Position numbers and translations under genes: made by a program
In this document: positions 17,866 to 26,884 of the stretch, piece after piece
Layout of the letters: every line of letters starts with the position of its first letter
How positions within the stretch are numbered: the stretch's first letter is position 1
The notes under the pieces: generated by a model
Told to the model about the DNA's origin: nothing
What the model saw: only the letters and a program-made list of their open reading frames with translations
Database searches by the model: none
NCBI RefSeq assembly: GCF_000236165.1
Contig: NZ_CM001373.1
Coordinates: 1,196,859 to 1,260,858 of the forward strand
Source: Fluoribacter dumoffii NY 23
GTDB taxonomy: Bacteria > Pseudomonadota > Gammaproteobacteria > Legionellales > Legionellaceae
DNA length: 64,000 bases
Direction: 5' to 3'

Positions 17866-18840
17866 TTAATTGCATGAATATTGATTCATTTGCTGACTAT
17901 CATTTCTCTCCTTCCCCGGATTTTCCTCTTGCTGAAAAAAATGATATGAATTTCTTTTATTGCATTGTCTTTCCAAAAAAGAGAGTATGCTCGAAAAAAA
18001 TTGCTCAGGGACATCAGACTCCATGGAATGATCTGAATGAGGAAAAATGATAAATTCATTGTCAGGAATCTTGTTTGCCATCAGTTGAGAATGCTGTTTA
18101 TCAGTAACCCAGTCTTCTTCACCTACAAGTATTAGCGTTTTACATGGTATTTCATGCAGGCGATCTTCATAATTAAATGTTCGTAAAAATCCACCAAATC
18201 CCTGATTTAAAGGTTCATAAGCAAAAATATGCTTGGCAGCGGGTCGATTGACAGGTAGGTTATTCCTTACCCTCCATGAATACATGGGACTCATAACAGC
18301 AAAGAAGTGGTCCACCTCTTCAGTATTTGCAAAGCTTCCCGTCCATAATTTCTTGCATATTTCTTGTTGTTCCTGGGTCCCTCTTTTTTCGACATTATGA
18401 CGCGCCGTCTCAATATTTTTAAAGCTCGGGGAACCAGCTGCCAAAATAAGACTGGAAACATGTGTCGGATAAGTAAGTGTATATCCTAATGCACACATTG
18501 CCCCGTAAGATTTACCTAATAATACTATTTTATCCAGATTCAGATATTTTCGAATTTCCTCCACATCCTGGATATAATTTTGCATCGTATATTCGGAAGG
18601 ATCCTGTTTATCACTCAATCCACATCCTCTTGGATCAATGAACACAATATTACCTTTTGCAGAGAGACATTCATAATCTTTATAGTGTGAGTAATTAGCA
18701 CCGGGACCGCCAGGGAGCATAAAAACATAAGGGAGTTTGTCGAGTTGGTCCTCATTGTCACTAATTATCCTTATGTGCAATCTCGTTGGCTTGGCATGAT
18801 CACGCTTAGGTACCTCGATATATAAATCCTTAATCCACAT
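17866..18840 (-). CDS. Alpha/beta hydrolase, proline iminopeptidase-like (S33)
   Basis: A 324-residue alpha/beta hydrolase. Features in order: MLPGGPGANYSHY near residue 41 (oxyanion-side HGGPG-type motif of family S33, with Leu-Pro in place of His-Gly), DPRGCGLSDK near 69, the nucleophile elbow GKSYGA with Ser111, Asp243 in GEEDWVTD, and His271 in HSDHSME. Family members cleave N-terminal proline or hydrolyse small amides and esters. There is no signal peptide, so the protein is probably cytoplasmic. About 45 residues after the last catalytic residue form a polar tail with several Gln/Asn, unlike typical family ends. A GGAGG stretch lies before the ATG. It stands alone. The substrate cannot be assigned. 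Confidence 0.82.
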   Translation of the reverse strand: MWIKDLYIEVPKRDHAKPTRLHIRIISDNEDQLDKLPYVFMLPGGPGANYSHYKDYECLSAKGNIVFIDPRGCGLSDKQDPSEYTMQNYIQDVEEIRKYLNLDKIVLLGKSYGAMCALGYTLTYPTHVSSLILAAGSPSFKNIETARHNVEKRGTQEQQEICKKLWTGSFANTEEVDHFFAVMSPMYSWRVRNNLPVNRPAAKHIFAYEPLNQGFGGFLRTFNYEDRLHEIPCKTLILVGEEDWVTDKQHSQLMANKIPDNEFIIFPHSDHSMESDVPEQFFSSILSFLERQCNKRNSYHFFQQEENPGKERNDSQQMNQYSCN

Positions 18841-19123
18841 GTATTTCCTCCTGATTTAAAGTAATTCCTTGCAGACTAAATCTGCTAATCCTTGAATGAA
18901 AGTAAGCGAGTCGGAGATTATTAATTTAAAATCGCCTTGAACATCTCGAGAAAATGATGCAACCACTCTAGCCCGTTTCAGTATTTTTCCAATAAAAATT
19001 TACATTATTGTTTCTATAGGGTGAGGATCTAAAGTCGCTAAATTGTATCTTCAAAGAATAAATCACGTAAAAAATGTTATGACCATTCCCAAATCATCAA
19101 TTTATGTTTTTTTCACTCATCCG

Positions 19124-20428
19124 TTAAATGGAAAAAGAAGAGCCGTTTTCAAACTGATCATCTTCTAATTTAGAGTCTTGATCTTGTGACTTAATCACTG
19201 CCATCATGAGTTCTAGATCATCGCGTGCAAAAGAGATTGCTTGCACCATGGTATCGGTCATAGTTCGGTACGATCGAGTATTGATCGTAATTGTTTCCGC
19301 GATTTTTTTACTGTTTCCCTCGGTGTCCTTATCTTCCCAGGATAAATTTAATTTCAATTCGATAGGAATGAGAGAATCCGAGTTTTCTTCATACTTTGGT
19401 ATTGCGGTTATTTGAATGCAATCTGGTGAATTAGCATTGTCCTCAGTTAGTCTTTTTGCTACATATCTCTCAAAAATCTTCAGCATATTATAATTGGCGG
19501 CTGCAGTTGTGGGGATTAAGTTCCTAACTGAATGTTGGCCACCTAAAAAAAGTCCCCATATATGACTCCAATGATACTCGCTACCATGTATTTTGATGAT
19601 AGTGTCTACCCCATGGGCTGCGAAGAGCTGCTGACATGTGGCACCTGTCATTGATTTTTGATTAATCCGCCGGGAAGCTCTGGTATTACTCTTAATGTCT
19701 TTCTTAAATACTTGAAACGTAATAGGCTTCGCGCGCTGTGCTGCTAAAGTAGGAATTTTATCTTTTAGTTCCTGGGCGGTGACTTGTTTCATGACAACCA
19801 TCCCTTTTTTGCCCTCAGGTGAAATAGGCGTATAGAAAGTTAGCGGTCTATTTAAACTGCCACCTTCTTTAGTATAAAAGGGCCTAACTTTTCTTTTCCC
19901 CGGGGTTCTTTTGATCTCCGCAAATTCCTTGGTGGGTGTTCCCGGAGTCAGTGAGGTTACTCTAAGGTTTAGGTCTTTAAAAGAATCTTTCAAGGCAGAG
20001 GGTATATTTTCATCGTCAACGATGACTTGACGGGAGGGATCTGAAGCCTCTATTTCCCGCTTTCTTTTTTTGGAGTAAGAATTTTGCGACCTAGGTATTT
20101 TTTCTTCTTGTTCAAGCTTCCTTTTACAACTTCGACCAGGATTTTTCTTTTGCAGTTTGGAACTTATAGACTCAAAATTTGTTTCTAAGACTTCACTTAA
20201 TAGGTAAATTAAATGGGTAGCAGTTAATTTCTTCTTACCCAAAACGTCAAAACGGTTTAAAGCCTCTTGCCACTGTTCTTCTTTCAATGCTTCATTATTC
20301 CAATGAAAAAAAGCCAGTTCAGGAATTAATTTTAAACAATTTGCCTTAAACAAAGATAAATTCTTATTTTTTGATTTGTCTTCAACTGTTACATCGTTTT
20401 GTTTTGTATCGAATTTTTCTTGAGTCAT
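19124..20428 (-). CDS. Nuclease-like protein with NLS-type clusters, candidate nucleomodulin
   Basis: A 434-residue protein from the ATG at 20428; an in-frame TTG 13 codons earlier has no better ribosome site. Residues about 100-125 contain two basic clusters, CKRK and KKRKR, separated by about 15 residues, which is the spacing of a bipartite nuclear localisation signal. Around residues 284-322 lies YHWSHIWGLFLGGQHSVRNL followed by a NYNMLKIFE segment. This has the His-x(n)-Asn-x(n)-Asn-x(n)-Glu order of beta-beta-alpha metal-finger nucleases of the DNA/RNA non-specific or HNH type (compare RGHL...GG...NLVP...N...E). There is no signal peptide, and the C-terminus is acidic. In a Legionella-like genome this reads as a possible secreted nucleomodulin. 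The nuclease call is motif-based, with no family name recognised. Confidence 0.6.
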   Translation of the reverse strand: MTQEKFDTKQNDVTVEDKSKNKNLSLFKANCLKLIPELAFFHWNNEALKEEQWQEALNRFDVLGKKKLTATHLIYLLSEVLETNFESISSKLQKKNPGRSCKRKLEQEEKIPRSQNSYSKKRKREIEASDPSRQVIVDDENIPSALKDSFKDLNLRVTSLTPGTPTKEFAEIKRTPGKRKVRPFYTKEGGSLNRPLTFYTPISPEGKKGMVVMKQVTAQELKDKIPTLAAQRAKPITFQVFKKDIKSNTRASRRINQKSMTGATCQQLFAAHGVDTIIKIHGSEYHWSHIWGLFLGGQHSVRNLIPTTAAANYNMLKIFERYVAKRLTEDNANSPDCIQITAIPKYEENSDSLIPIELKLNLSWEDKDTEGNSKKIAETITINTRSYRTMTDTMVQAISFARDDLELMMAVIKSQDQDSKLEDDQFENGSSFSI

Positions 20429-20923
20429 AATATACTTCGCAGGTCGATATTCACTCAAAGCAAGCAATTATCTATAGAAGAGAACAAATAGGATAAATGA
20501 TGTGATCCAGCGTTTTAATAATTTGCCTTAAGTTCTTATATTTTAGGCTTTAATTAAATTATAATCAAATAATGCTGTCCATCGAATATAAGAAATAGAC
20601 TGACATTAGGAAAAAAATCCCTGTGGAATAAATCTTCCTTGCTGACCCCACTACGGATTCAGAGGTAGCTTTCCTATTTTGTCATGAAGCTGAGCCCAAT
20701 GGATAAATCCCATTTAAGTATCTAAAAAGAAAAAAGTAGTAAAAATCAAAGCCGACAAGAGCTTCTTATGGCAAGCTTTAGCAACTTTCATTAAAATTTC
20801 GAATTGGTTTGGACTTTGACCCCAAATAAGAGTGCGGTCCATTGCTGTTATAGAACATTATGATGTAGTCCATTCTTTTCCCCAATAACCTGACTGGAGA
20901 TACGGTTCTAATACTAGTGAAAT
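20429..20923. other. Intergenic stretch, possible transposase scrap
   Basis: About 500 bases without an intact gene. On the minus strand near 20830-20870 a short frame reads YNSNGPHSYLG-like, faintly recalling the YNxxRPHSxLG end of IS3-type integrases, but stops interrupt it. Everything else looks like plain AT-rich spacer with the promoter of the nuclease-like gene at its left end. Confidence 0.25.
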
Positions 20924-22654
20924 TCATTTTTTATAAGGATCAAAAGATGTGGAAAGTGGTGTTGGGTTAAATATTGGCTCTCCTTCCATTTTATCCTCTT
21001 CTGTTTTCTTAACCTCCTGAACTGGCTTGGTTGAGCTTATTTCTTTCTCTTGAGATTTATCAGTTTTTAGCAATGGTTCTGGTCTGGATGACAGAGGATT
21101 AATGTTCATTTGATGAAACATTTTTCTAGTACTATCAGTAGACTCATTAAAATCTTCTTCTAATTTAGGTAAATTAGAAGGGTTTGCTACAGATTGATGA
21201 GTTGGCTCTAAATGTTGGGTGGATGCTTTTGTTTTATAAGCCACTTTACTTAATTCAGATTGTAAGATTCTAGGATTCATTCCATGAAAATTTGTTCCAT
21301 CCAATTCTTCGGGGTTACGAGCAAAGCCATATGTTGGAAAAAAATAATCGAGGCCCGGTTTTAGTATGCTAGGTAAAACTTGCTCTGCAAGAATATGTCC
21401 ATTGGGTGATTTGGTCAGATAAACTGAAGCCTCAATACAACGTTTACTTTCAGGATCAATTACTGCCCCCACTCCTGAGCGCCATTCAGCTGTACTATTG
21501 CCCATATCACCCGTATGATAGACCCCTATAACTTGACCTTCCTTATTTTTTACCAGGCCCATCCCTAAACCCCAAGCTACAAGGTCCCTGACCTCGTCTT
21601 TAATATCTATAGCTGCCACAAGCCTTCCTACTGATTTTGGGTTTGGCAAATAGTCACTTTTCATAGAGTCAGCAGGTGTTACTGGGGTGAACGCATAATT
21701 CAATTTATCGTCATTAATCCAAGTGGTTATAAATTTAGCATATTCTTCTGCGGTTGTTTTTAGACTATTGGCTGCTATACCTTCAGGACTATAAGTGCTT
21801 TTAGGCATCTTTAAAGGTCCAAATATGTGCTCTTGGGCCAATGTTTCCAGATTGGAACCTGTTAATTCTTTAAGTGTTACTTGCAAACATTCAATACCAG
21901 GTCCCGAATACGCATAATGCATACGGGTGTGGCCTCCATTTGGTGTTACAATATTTTTAATTTGCTCCTCACTGAGATGGAATTGAGTATCATCCTTATT
22001 TTTAATGGAGTTTATTTTTTCTTCAAATAAATCGAAATCAACAATGTGTACCTTTTCATATTCCCCATCAGGTTTAATATAATACAGTTCCCGAGTATCG
22101 TTCTTTTTAATATATATATAGCTGATTTTATATTGTTCAAGACTTTCAGGTAATTCGGACATCAAATAGAAGTCACACCCTTGTGTACCAGGCGGCTCAA
22201 ATTGGAATTGATACGGGGGATTACCCACTATAGGTAATCCTGTTGTATGGGATAAAACCATTTCAGCAGTTATTCGCTTTGCTAGTTCTTGGTCACTGAA
22301 TAGTTTAAGAAAAGGGTTATTATCGCCCTTTAATACAACGCCTTCATCCTTAAAGACTTCGTATAAAGGGGTCTTTAAATTAAAATTTGTTTTAAATTTT
22401 CCCACCCAATCCTCTTCATCGGATTTTGTTTTATTGGCCTCGATTAATTTTAAGACTAAATATGCGAATACAGGCTTACTCAGAGAAGCACATTGAAAGA
22501 CTGTATCTTCTTTGACTTCAGGCTGCAAATCGTGATCTGGAATACTACCGACAGGAGTCAGTGCAATCTGACCTTGAGAATCAACAGTAGCAAAAGATGC
22601 CCCGGTAATTCCTCCTGCTTGCATTCTTCTCTCAATTTCTTTTTTGTCTTTCAT
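20924..22654 (-). CDS. Serine beta-lactamase-fold protein with long acidic tail, candidate effector
   Basis: A 576-residue protein. Residues about 1-440 are a class C beta-lactamase/LACTB-type serine hydrolase: nucleophile and base in SLSK (Ser57, Lys60), YSG at 249-251 in the place of YxN, and HTG at 380-382 in the place of KTG. It has no signal peptide, unlike periplasmic beta-lactamases. Residues about 450-576 are a low-complexity polar tail rich in Glu, Lys, Ser and Pro (KSQEKEISSTKPVQEVKKTE), resembling the glutamate-rich 'E-block' C-termini of Dot/Icm substrates. An intact catalytic set suggests an active esterase, peptidase or amidase; the substrate is unknown. Effector status is inferred from the missing signal peptide and the tail. 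Near residues 185-230 there is an insertion relative to compact family members. Confidence 0.78.
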   Translation of the reverse strand: MKDKKEIERRMQAGGITGASFATVDSQGQIALTPVGSIPDHDLQPEVKEDTVFQCASLSKPVFAYLVLKLIEANKTKSDEEDWVGKFKTNFNLKTPLYEVFKDEGVVLKGDNNPFLKLFSDQELAKRITAEMVLSHTTGLPIVGNPPYQFQFEPPGTQGCDFYLMSELPESLEQYKISYIYIKKNDTRELYYIKPDGEYEKVHIVDFDLFEEKINSIKNKDDTQFHLSEEQIKNIVTPNGGHTRMHYAYSGPGIECLQVTLKELTGSNLETLAQEHIFGPLKMPKSTYSPEGIAANSLKTTAEEYAKFITTWINDDKLNYAFTPVTPADSMKSDYLPNPKSVGRLVAAIDIKDEVRDLVAWGLGMGLVKNKEGQVIGVYHTGDMGNSTAEWRSGVGAVIDPESKRCIEASVYLTKSPNGHILAEQVLPSILKPGLDYFFPTYGFARNPEELDGTNFHGMNPRILQSELSKVAYKTKASTQHLEPTHQSVANPSNLPKLEEDFNESTDSTRKMFHQMNINPLSSRPEPLLKTDKSQEKEISSTKPVQEVKKTEEDKMEGEPIFNPTPLSTSFDPYKK

Positions 22655-22990
22655 ACAATTCTATTAATAAAACGTTATGTTTATAGTATAGCTTTTGGCA
22701 GTATCAACTTAAGAGCCCTATCAATAATAAGTTTCTCCACAGATCAAACTGATATTAAGTAAGCCAACGGAATGCTCAATTACCCAACATAAATCTAAGA
22801 AAGAGGATGCCACTATTGGATCACATTAAGTTATTGATTTATTCATCAGGAACTTGCTTTGGATTAAATAATAAATTTTTAGGTCTGCCTTCTAAGTACA
22901 ATTCCTGAGTCTCCAAATCCTTGGCTCCACTTTAAAAAAATTGATAATAATCTTCTATAATTAAAATATCTTATGCTGTAAAGGTAGTTA
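22655..22990. other. Divergent promoter region
   Basis: About 335 bases between two divergently transcribed genes, both candidate effectors. It is AT-rich with several TTAA elements but no well-spaced PmrA box that I can defend, and no gene. Confidence 0.4.
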
Positions 22991-25060
22991 GTGAAACATT
23001 CTCAGTTAATCAATATTGCCCAGCGCCTCGGGTATACTTCAATTTCAAATAAGGGATTATGCAAGGGCTTTACTGCAATGTGGACTCAAGCCGTATGTTG
23101 TGGAGATTTGAACACATTTAATCGGAGAATGGGAATTCTCCGAACATATGCCGATATGCCAGATGATCTTTTAAAGCGAATCAATCAAGTACGTGATATG
23201 GTAAAACAAGGGATCCCAGTCAATGCCAATCTACAAGCTTTAGTTGAGATTCCAGCGTTATTCGATAATATTACCTTCTATTTAAAACCCTACGTGGCAA
23301 CAGATGTTCTTGGTGGTAAGCTCCTTGGTCAACATCATGAAATGGAAATAAGTCACTATATACAATCTCAAAAACTAGAAGATCTTGGTGGTCTTGACCT
23401 CGCTTTCCGCACTACCGATCAATATACTCGTGCAGAATTAAGCTCCTACCTTAAATCTATCAGTGAGAAACTTAAAGATCGAACTGATGTGGCAATTAAT
23501 TTCGGTGCTAATTCGCACTCTGTGGCTGTTCGTGTGCTGGGGGATGATGAATTTCAACTGGTTGATACCAATCATTTGGATAAGGTGGAGAGAACATATA
23601 CTAGCAAAGAACTCGCAAAAGAATTAAATATTTCTTTTATGAATGACTCTTGGCACGATTGGTTCTCTGAACCGAAACCACTTGTGCTTTCTACCTCAAT
23701 TTTTACTAATCAAAACAACCCTCTGGATCTCGAAGAATTAAGAGCTACTAGCCCCATAACTCATGTAGTCACTGACAGGAGTAATTTCTCCTTATTAAGA
23801 ACAGCTGCCCAAACTAACGATCTAGCGGCACTAAAGCGCATTGATTTCCAACATTCGAATCTGGATCTGGATCAAGCCCTTGGCGAAGCTTTGTCTACCG
23901 CTGCAGCTATAGATAGTGTAGATGCTGCTAATTATTTGCTTACAATCAAAGGAATGAATGTTAATAACCCCCAACACCCAATGTCTGCAATTTTTGGCGC
24001 CATATTAAATAAAAATCACGATCTTGCCAGAGCCATTTCCCAACACCCATCATTTGATCCTAATAATTGTTTTGCGTTGGGAAATGTACTTCATTGCCTT
24101 GCCAATGTGCGAAATCCTGATGCAGAAACGCTTTCTTTCGCGAAAGAATTTCTTCAAAATCATCCCAATATTGATATCAACAAAAAAAACAGTATGGGTA
24201 ACACCCCACTTTTTGAGGCGTGTGTTACAGGAAACCTTGAATTAGTAAAACTGCTTTTAGATCATGGCGCAAAAATAGATGAACTTAATTCGGATAATAA
24301 CAGCGCACTTCATGGAGCCGCATTGAGCGGCAATCCTGTCTTAATCGAATTGTTTTTGGATAAAGGATTAGATTGTAACCAGGCTAATATCGGTAATGAA
24401 ACTCCTTTACATTGCGCCTGTTTGAGCGGGAATAAAGATGCGGTTGAAAAACTTCTTACCCATTATGCAAATTGTAACATGCGTTCTGAAAAAGGTTTTA
24501 CTCCCTTAAATTTAGCTTGCCTCAATAATCAGCACGAATTAATCCCATCGTTATTAGGTAGAACAAAATTGACAAGAAAAGAAATTGAACCGGATTCTCC
24601 TTTAACTCGCTTAATTCCTCGTTGTGATAAAAATGTTCAAAATGATTTTTTAAGAAAAGCGCTAAATACCTATATTGAAGATCGCAAATCAGGTCCAGAA
24701 TATTTAAATTTTCTAAATTTAGGAATTCACAGAGATCAAAAAGTTGCTGCAGCAAAAGCACTTCTTAGTTCTTTAGATGGAACGGAGCCGGATCTAAAAT
24801 CGCATCAAAGAGCATTGAGTAATGGAGTTCTTGGGTCTCTTTACGCACTTTATATGGATCAAAAAATGGCCCCAGCAGCAGTCTCAGCGGATAATTTATC
24901 TGAAATTGACTTACAGATACCTCAATCATCTCAAGGAAAAGATATACCCATAAGTATTTCGCTGATTCCTCAAGATGATTCACGAGAACAGCCTAAAGTT
25001 CAATCTTCCATAAACGAAACCATGCAACACTCTTTGCCTCCAGAATCAAAGACAAATTAA
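22991..25060 (+). CDS. Ankyrin protein with C58 (YopT-like) cysteine-protease-like domain
   Basis: A 689-residue protein with a GTG start, supported by AAAGGTAG 6-7 bases upstream. The N-terminal 200 residues show a papain-like C58/YopT-type arrangement: Cys24 in GLCKGFTAMW, His176 in ANSHSVAVRV, and Asp192 in FQLVDTNH, with a hydrophobic strand between His and Asp as in YopT/AvrPphB. Residues about 260-400 look like degenerate repeats, and about 400-515 hold three clear ankyrin repeats (GNTPLFEACVTGNLELVKLL; NSALHGAALSGNPVLIELF; ETPLHCACLSGNKDAVEKL). The last 60 residues are polar. Legionella is known to encode ankyrin effectors with such cysteine-protease-like domains, so this is a strong effector candidate. 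Proteolytic activity and target are untested. It is a single-gene unit followed by a hairpin. Confidence 0.8.
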   Translation: MKHSQLINIAQRLGYTSISNKGLCKGFTAMWTQAVCCGDLNTFNRRMGILRTYADMPDDLLKRINQVRDMVKQGIPVNANLQALVEIPALFDNITFYLKPYVATDVLGGKLLGQHHEMEISHYIQSQKLEDLGGLDLAFRTTDQYTRAELSSYLKSISEKLKDRTDVAINFGANSHSVAVRVLGDDEFQLVDTNHLDKVERTYTSKELAKELNISFMNDSWHDWFSEPKPLVLSTSIFTNQNNPLDLEELRATSPITHVVTDRSNFSLLRTAAQTNDLAALKRIDFQHSNLDLDQALGEALSTAAAIDSVDAANYLLTIKGMNVNNPQHPMSAIFGAILNKNHDLARAISQHPSFDPNNCFALGNVLHCLANVRNPDAETLSFAKEFLQNHPNIDINKKNSMGNTPLFEACVTGNLELVKLLLDHGAKIDELNSDNNSALHGAALSGNPVLIELFLDKGLDCNQANIGNETPLHCACLSGNKDAVEKLLTHYANCNMRSEKGFTPLNLACLNNQHELIPSLLGRTKLTRKEIEPDSPLTRLIPRCDKNVQNDFLRKALNTYIEDRKSGPEYLNFLNLGIHRDQKVAAAKALLSSLDGTEPDLKSHQRALSNGVLGSLYALYMDQKMAPAAVSADNLSEIDLQIPQSSQGKDIPISISLIPQDDSREQPKVQSSINETMQHSLPPESKTN

Positions 25061-25102
25061 AAATCTAGATTATTTTGTGGTAGATACATAAAATTGATGT
25101 AA

Positions 25103-25137
25103 AAACCCTGGTTGTTACACCATGCGAACCAGGGTTT
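25103..25137. terminator. Perfect 11-bp hairpin between convergent genes
   Basis: AAACCCTGGTT at 25103-25113 pairs exactly with AACCAGGGTTT at 25127-25137 around a 13-base loop. It lies between the ends of two convergent genes and could end transcription from both sides; flanking A/T tracts are short. Confidence 0.65.
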
Positions 25138-25157
25138 GTTCTCTGCTTAAATCTGCC

Positions 25158-26774
25158 TCATTTGGCCACTTTTGTTGTGGACACGAGTATCGCATCAATT
25201 TTTTCCCAATGCTGTTCTGATATATTCATTTTGGCTAACTCACATAGCTCCATGAAGAGATCACATGGTACTGCTTTTTGGATGCTACTTAACACAAATA
25301 GGCTCTCATAGGGATTTATTGAAGAAAATATACCTTTCAAAGAAGTTTTGGTTTCCTCTATTGTTTGAGATTTTTTAAATTGCTCCATAATCCTAAGTAG
25401 TTCGAACTGGTCATAATTTCTGTGAAGAGCGGCCATCACATCAACTTCTTCAAAATGCAAATGGTGTAAATAGTTACTGGCAAAATGGCAAAACTCCAAA
25501 TAAAAAACATTGCTTAACTCAAGACCAATTGTTTTATCTGGCGAATCTAGTGATTTATGCAATAGGTTTTCTAAATCAACCAATTTCTGTTCCAGCTCTT
25601 CATGTTCGTTATGAAGTAAATTAAATTCTACGAGACCTTTTTTCTGTAAGAGAGGATGGATAAAGGTATCTTCGTGTTTTGAATGATCCCTTAATAAAGA
25701 AAGTAAACTTTTGAATTGTTGTAAAAACTTTTGTGTCTCATTTTTATCAAAAAAATCGATTCTCCCAGCCCAACTACACATCAAGAAAATCTCTTTCCTA
25801 ATTGCCTTATGAATATTGGTATATAAGCTAAATTTTGGAATTGCCTTGTCTATGGAATAATTATTAATGATCCATTCAGCAATTCCTCTTCCAATTTCAT
25901 CAGGATAATCTTCAGCATGATTATATATCCCTTCACCTAAGTAGTATAAGCTCACTGAAGAAGCAACTTTGCCGAATTCTTTTACTTGCTCTGTCTTAAA
26001 AAATGCGGCCGGTGTTGTATAAAAAAATAACTGCGGGATATGGGTTTGCTTTTGCCATGTAAAATTATCATCTACGAGTTCAACCACTTCTTGCGGACTG
26101 CCTGCTATGGGTAATTCTTGAGGGGCCTTCCAAACGGCCTTTCGTCTTGCTATTGATTTAAAAGGTTTTATGTAATTTTCTTTTTCTTCAGGTGAAAGTT
26201 TTCGTATCGAAGCATTTACAAAAATTTGTTCAAGGAAGATATTTTGATTAACAATAAGATCCCATCCCTCTTCTGAACGAAATTTCTTAAAAGTTTCTTG
26301 GGCTTGCGGGTTATCTGGATTAAATTCCTCCCAAGAATCCCAAGCCCCTAACATGGGTTCAAAATAACTCAATCCTCTTATATTTTTTTCATTATTTTTT
26401 GCATATGCGACCCCCAGTGTTATTCCCCAACTGTGCCCAACAATTAAAATATCCTTTAAATCCAATATCTCAATAAATTTTGTAAGATAATCCAGATGGT
26501 CTCGAACACTAAACTCAATCTGTGGGGAATCGGATTGCCCGTGACCAATAAGGTCCAATGCAATGCATCGTCCATAAGGTATCAAATGAGGAATAATGTT
26601 TCGCCAAAGGTAAGAAGAGGAAGGCATCCCGTGGATAAATAGAATCGACTTCCCTTTCCCTTGTTCTGTATAATGTATGCGCGACCCATTTACCTCAACA
26701 AAGTATGAGTAAAGATAGTCTGCATTTATTGGCCGATTATCCCATGTTGAAATGTTACCCTTGTCTTTAATCAT
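25158..26774 (-). CDS. Alpha/beta hydrolase fused to a hemerythrin-like domain
   Basis: A 538-residue two-domain protein. Residues 1-305 are an alpha/beta hydrolase closest in layout to haloalkane dehalogenase/epoxide hydrolase-like proteins: FIHGMPSSSYLWRN, LDLIGHGQSD, the elbow GHSWGI with Ser115 (dehalogenases have Asp there), and the late histidine His286 in NHAEDYPDEIG. A serine nucleophile points to esterase or lipase-type chemistry instead of dehalogenation. Residues about 315-530 are a helical hemerythrin HHE-like bundle with H322, H364/H367/E368, H373, H388/H391, H437/H438/H440 and E442/E443, enough ligands for a di-iron or haem-sensing site. No membrane span is visible. AGGT precedes the ATG. 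The AraC-type regulator gene directly upstream on the same strand may control it. I do not recall this fusion as a named family. Confidence 0.8.
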   Translation of the reverse strand: MIKDKGNISTWDNRPINADYLYSYFVEVNGSRIHYTEQGKGKSILFIHGMPSSSYLWRNIIPHLIPYGRCIALDLIGHGQSDSPQIEFSVRDHLDYLTKFIEILDLKDILIVGHSWGITLGVAYAKNNEKNIRGLSYFEPMLGAWDSWEEFNPDNPQAQETFKKFRSEEGWDLIVNQNIFLEQIFVNASIRKLSPEEKENYIKPFKSIARRKAVWKAPQELPIAGSPQEVVELVDDNFTWQKQTHIPQLFFYTTPAAFFKTEQVKEFGKVASSVSLYYLGEGIYNHAEDYPDEIGRGIAEWIINNYSIDKAIPKFSLYTNIHKAIRKEIFLMCSWAGRIDFFDKNETQKFLQQFKSLLSLLRDHSKHEDTFIHPLLQKKGLVEFNLLHNEHEELEQKLVDLENLLHKSLDSPDKTIGLELSNVFYLEFCHFASNYLHHLHFEEVDVMAALHRNYDQFELLRIMEQFKKSQTIEETKTSLKGIFSSINPYESLFVLSSIQKAVPCDLFMELCELAKMNISEQHWEKIDAILVSTTKVAK

Positions 26775-26884
26775 CTTGGTTACCTCAATAAATTGTTATT
26801 TAAATTCAGCGTGATCGCTGCTGTAACCTTTTAATTATGAGGAAACTGTGTGGGATTTTATTGTAAAAATGCGACAGATTGGGG

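Noticed and set aside
22921..22990. PmrA box upstream of the ankyrin/C58 gene
   Set aside because: TTAAAATA is present but the second half-site is poor and the -10 is missing, so it was not listed.
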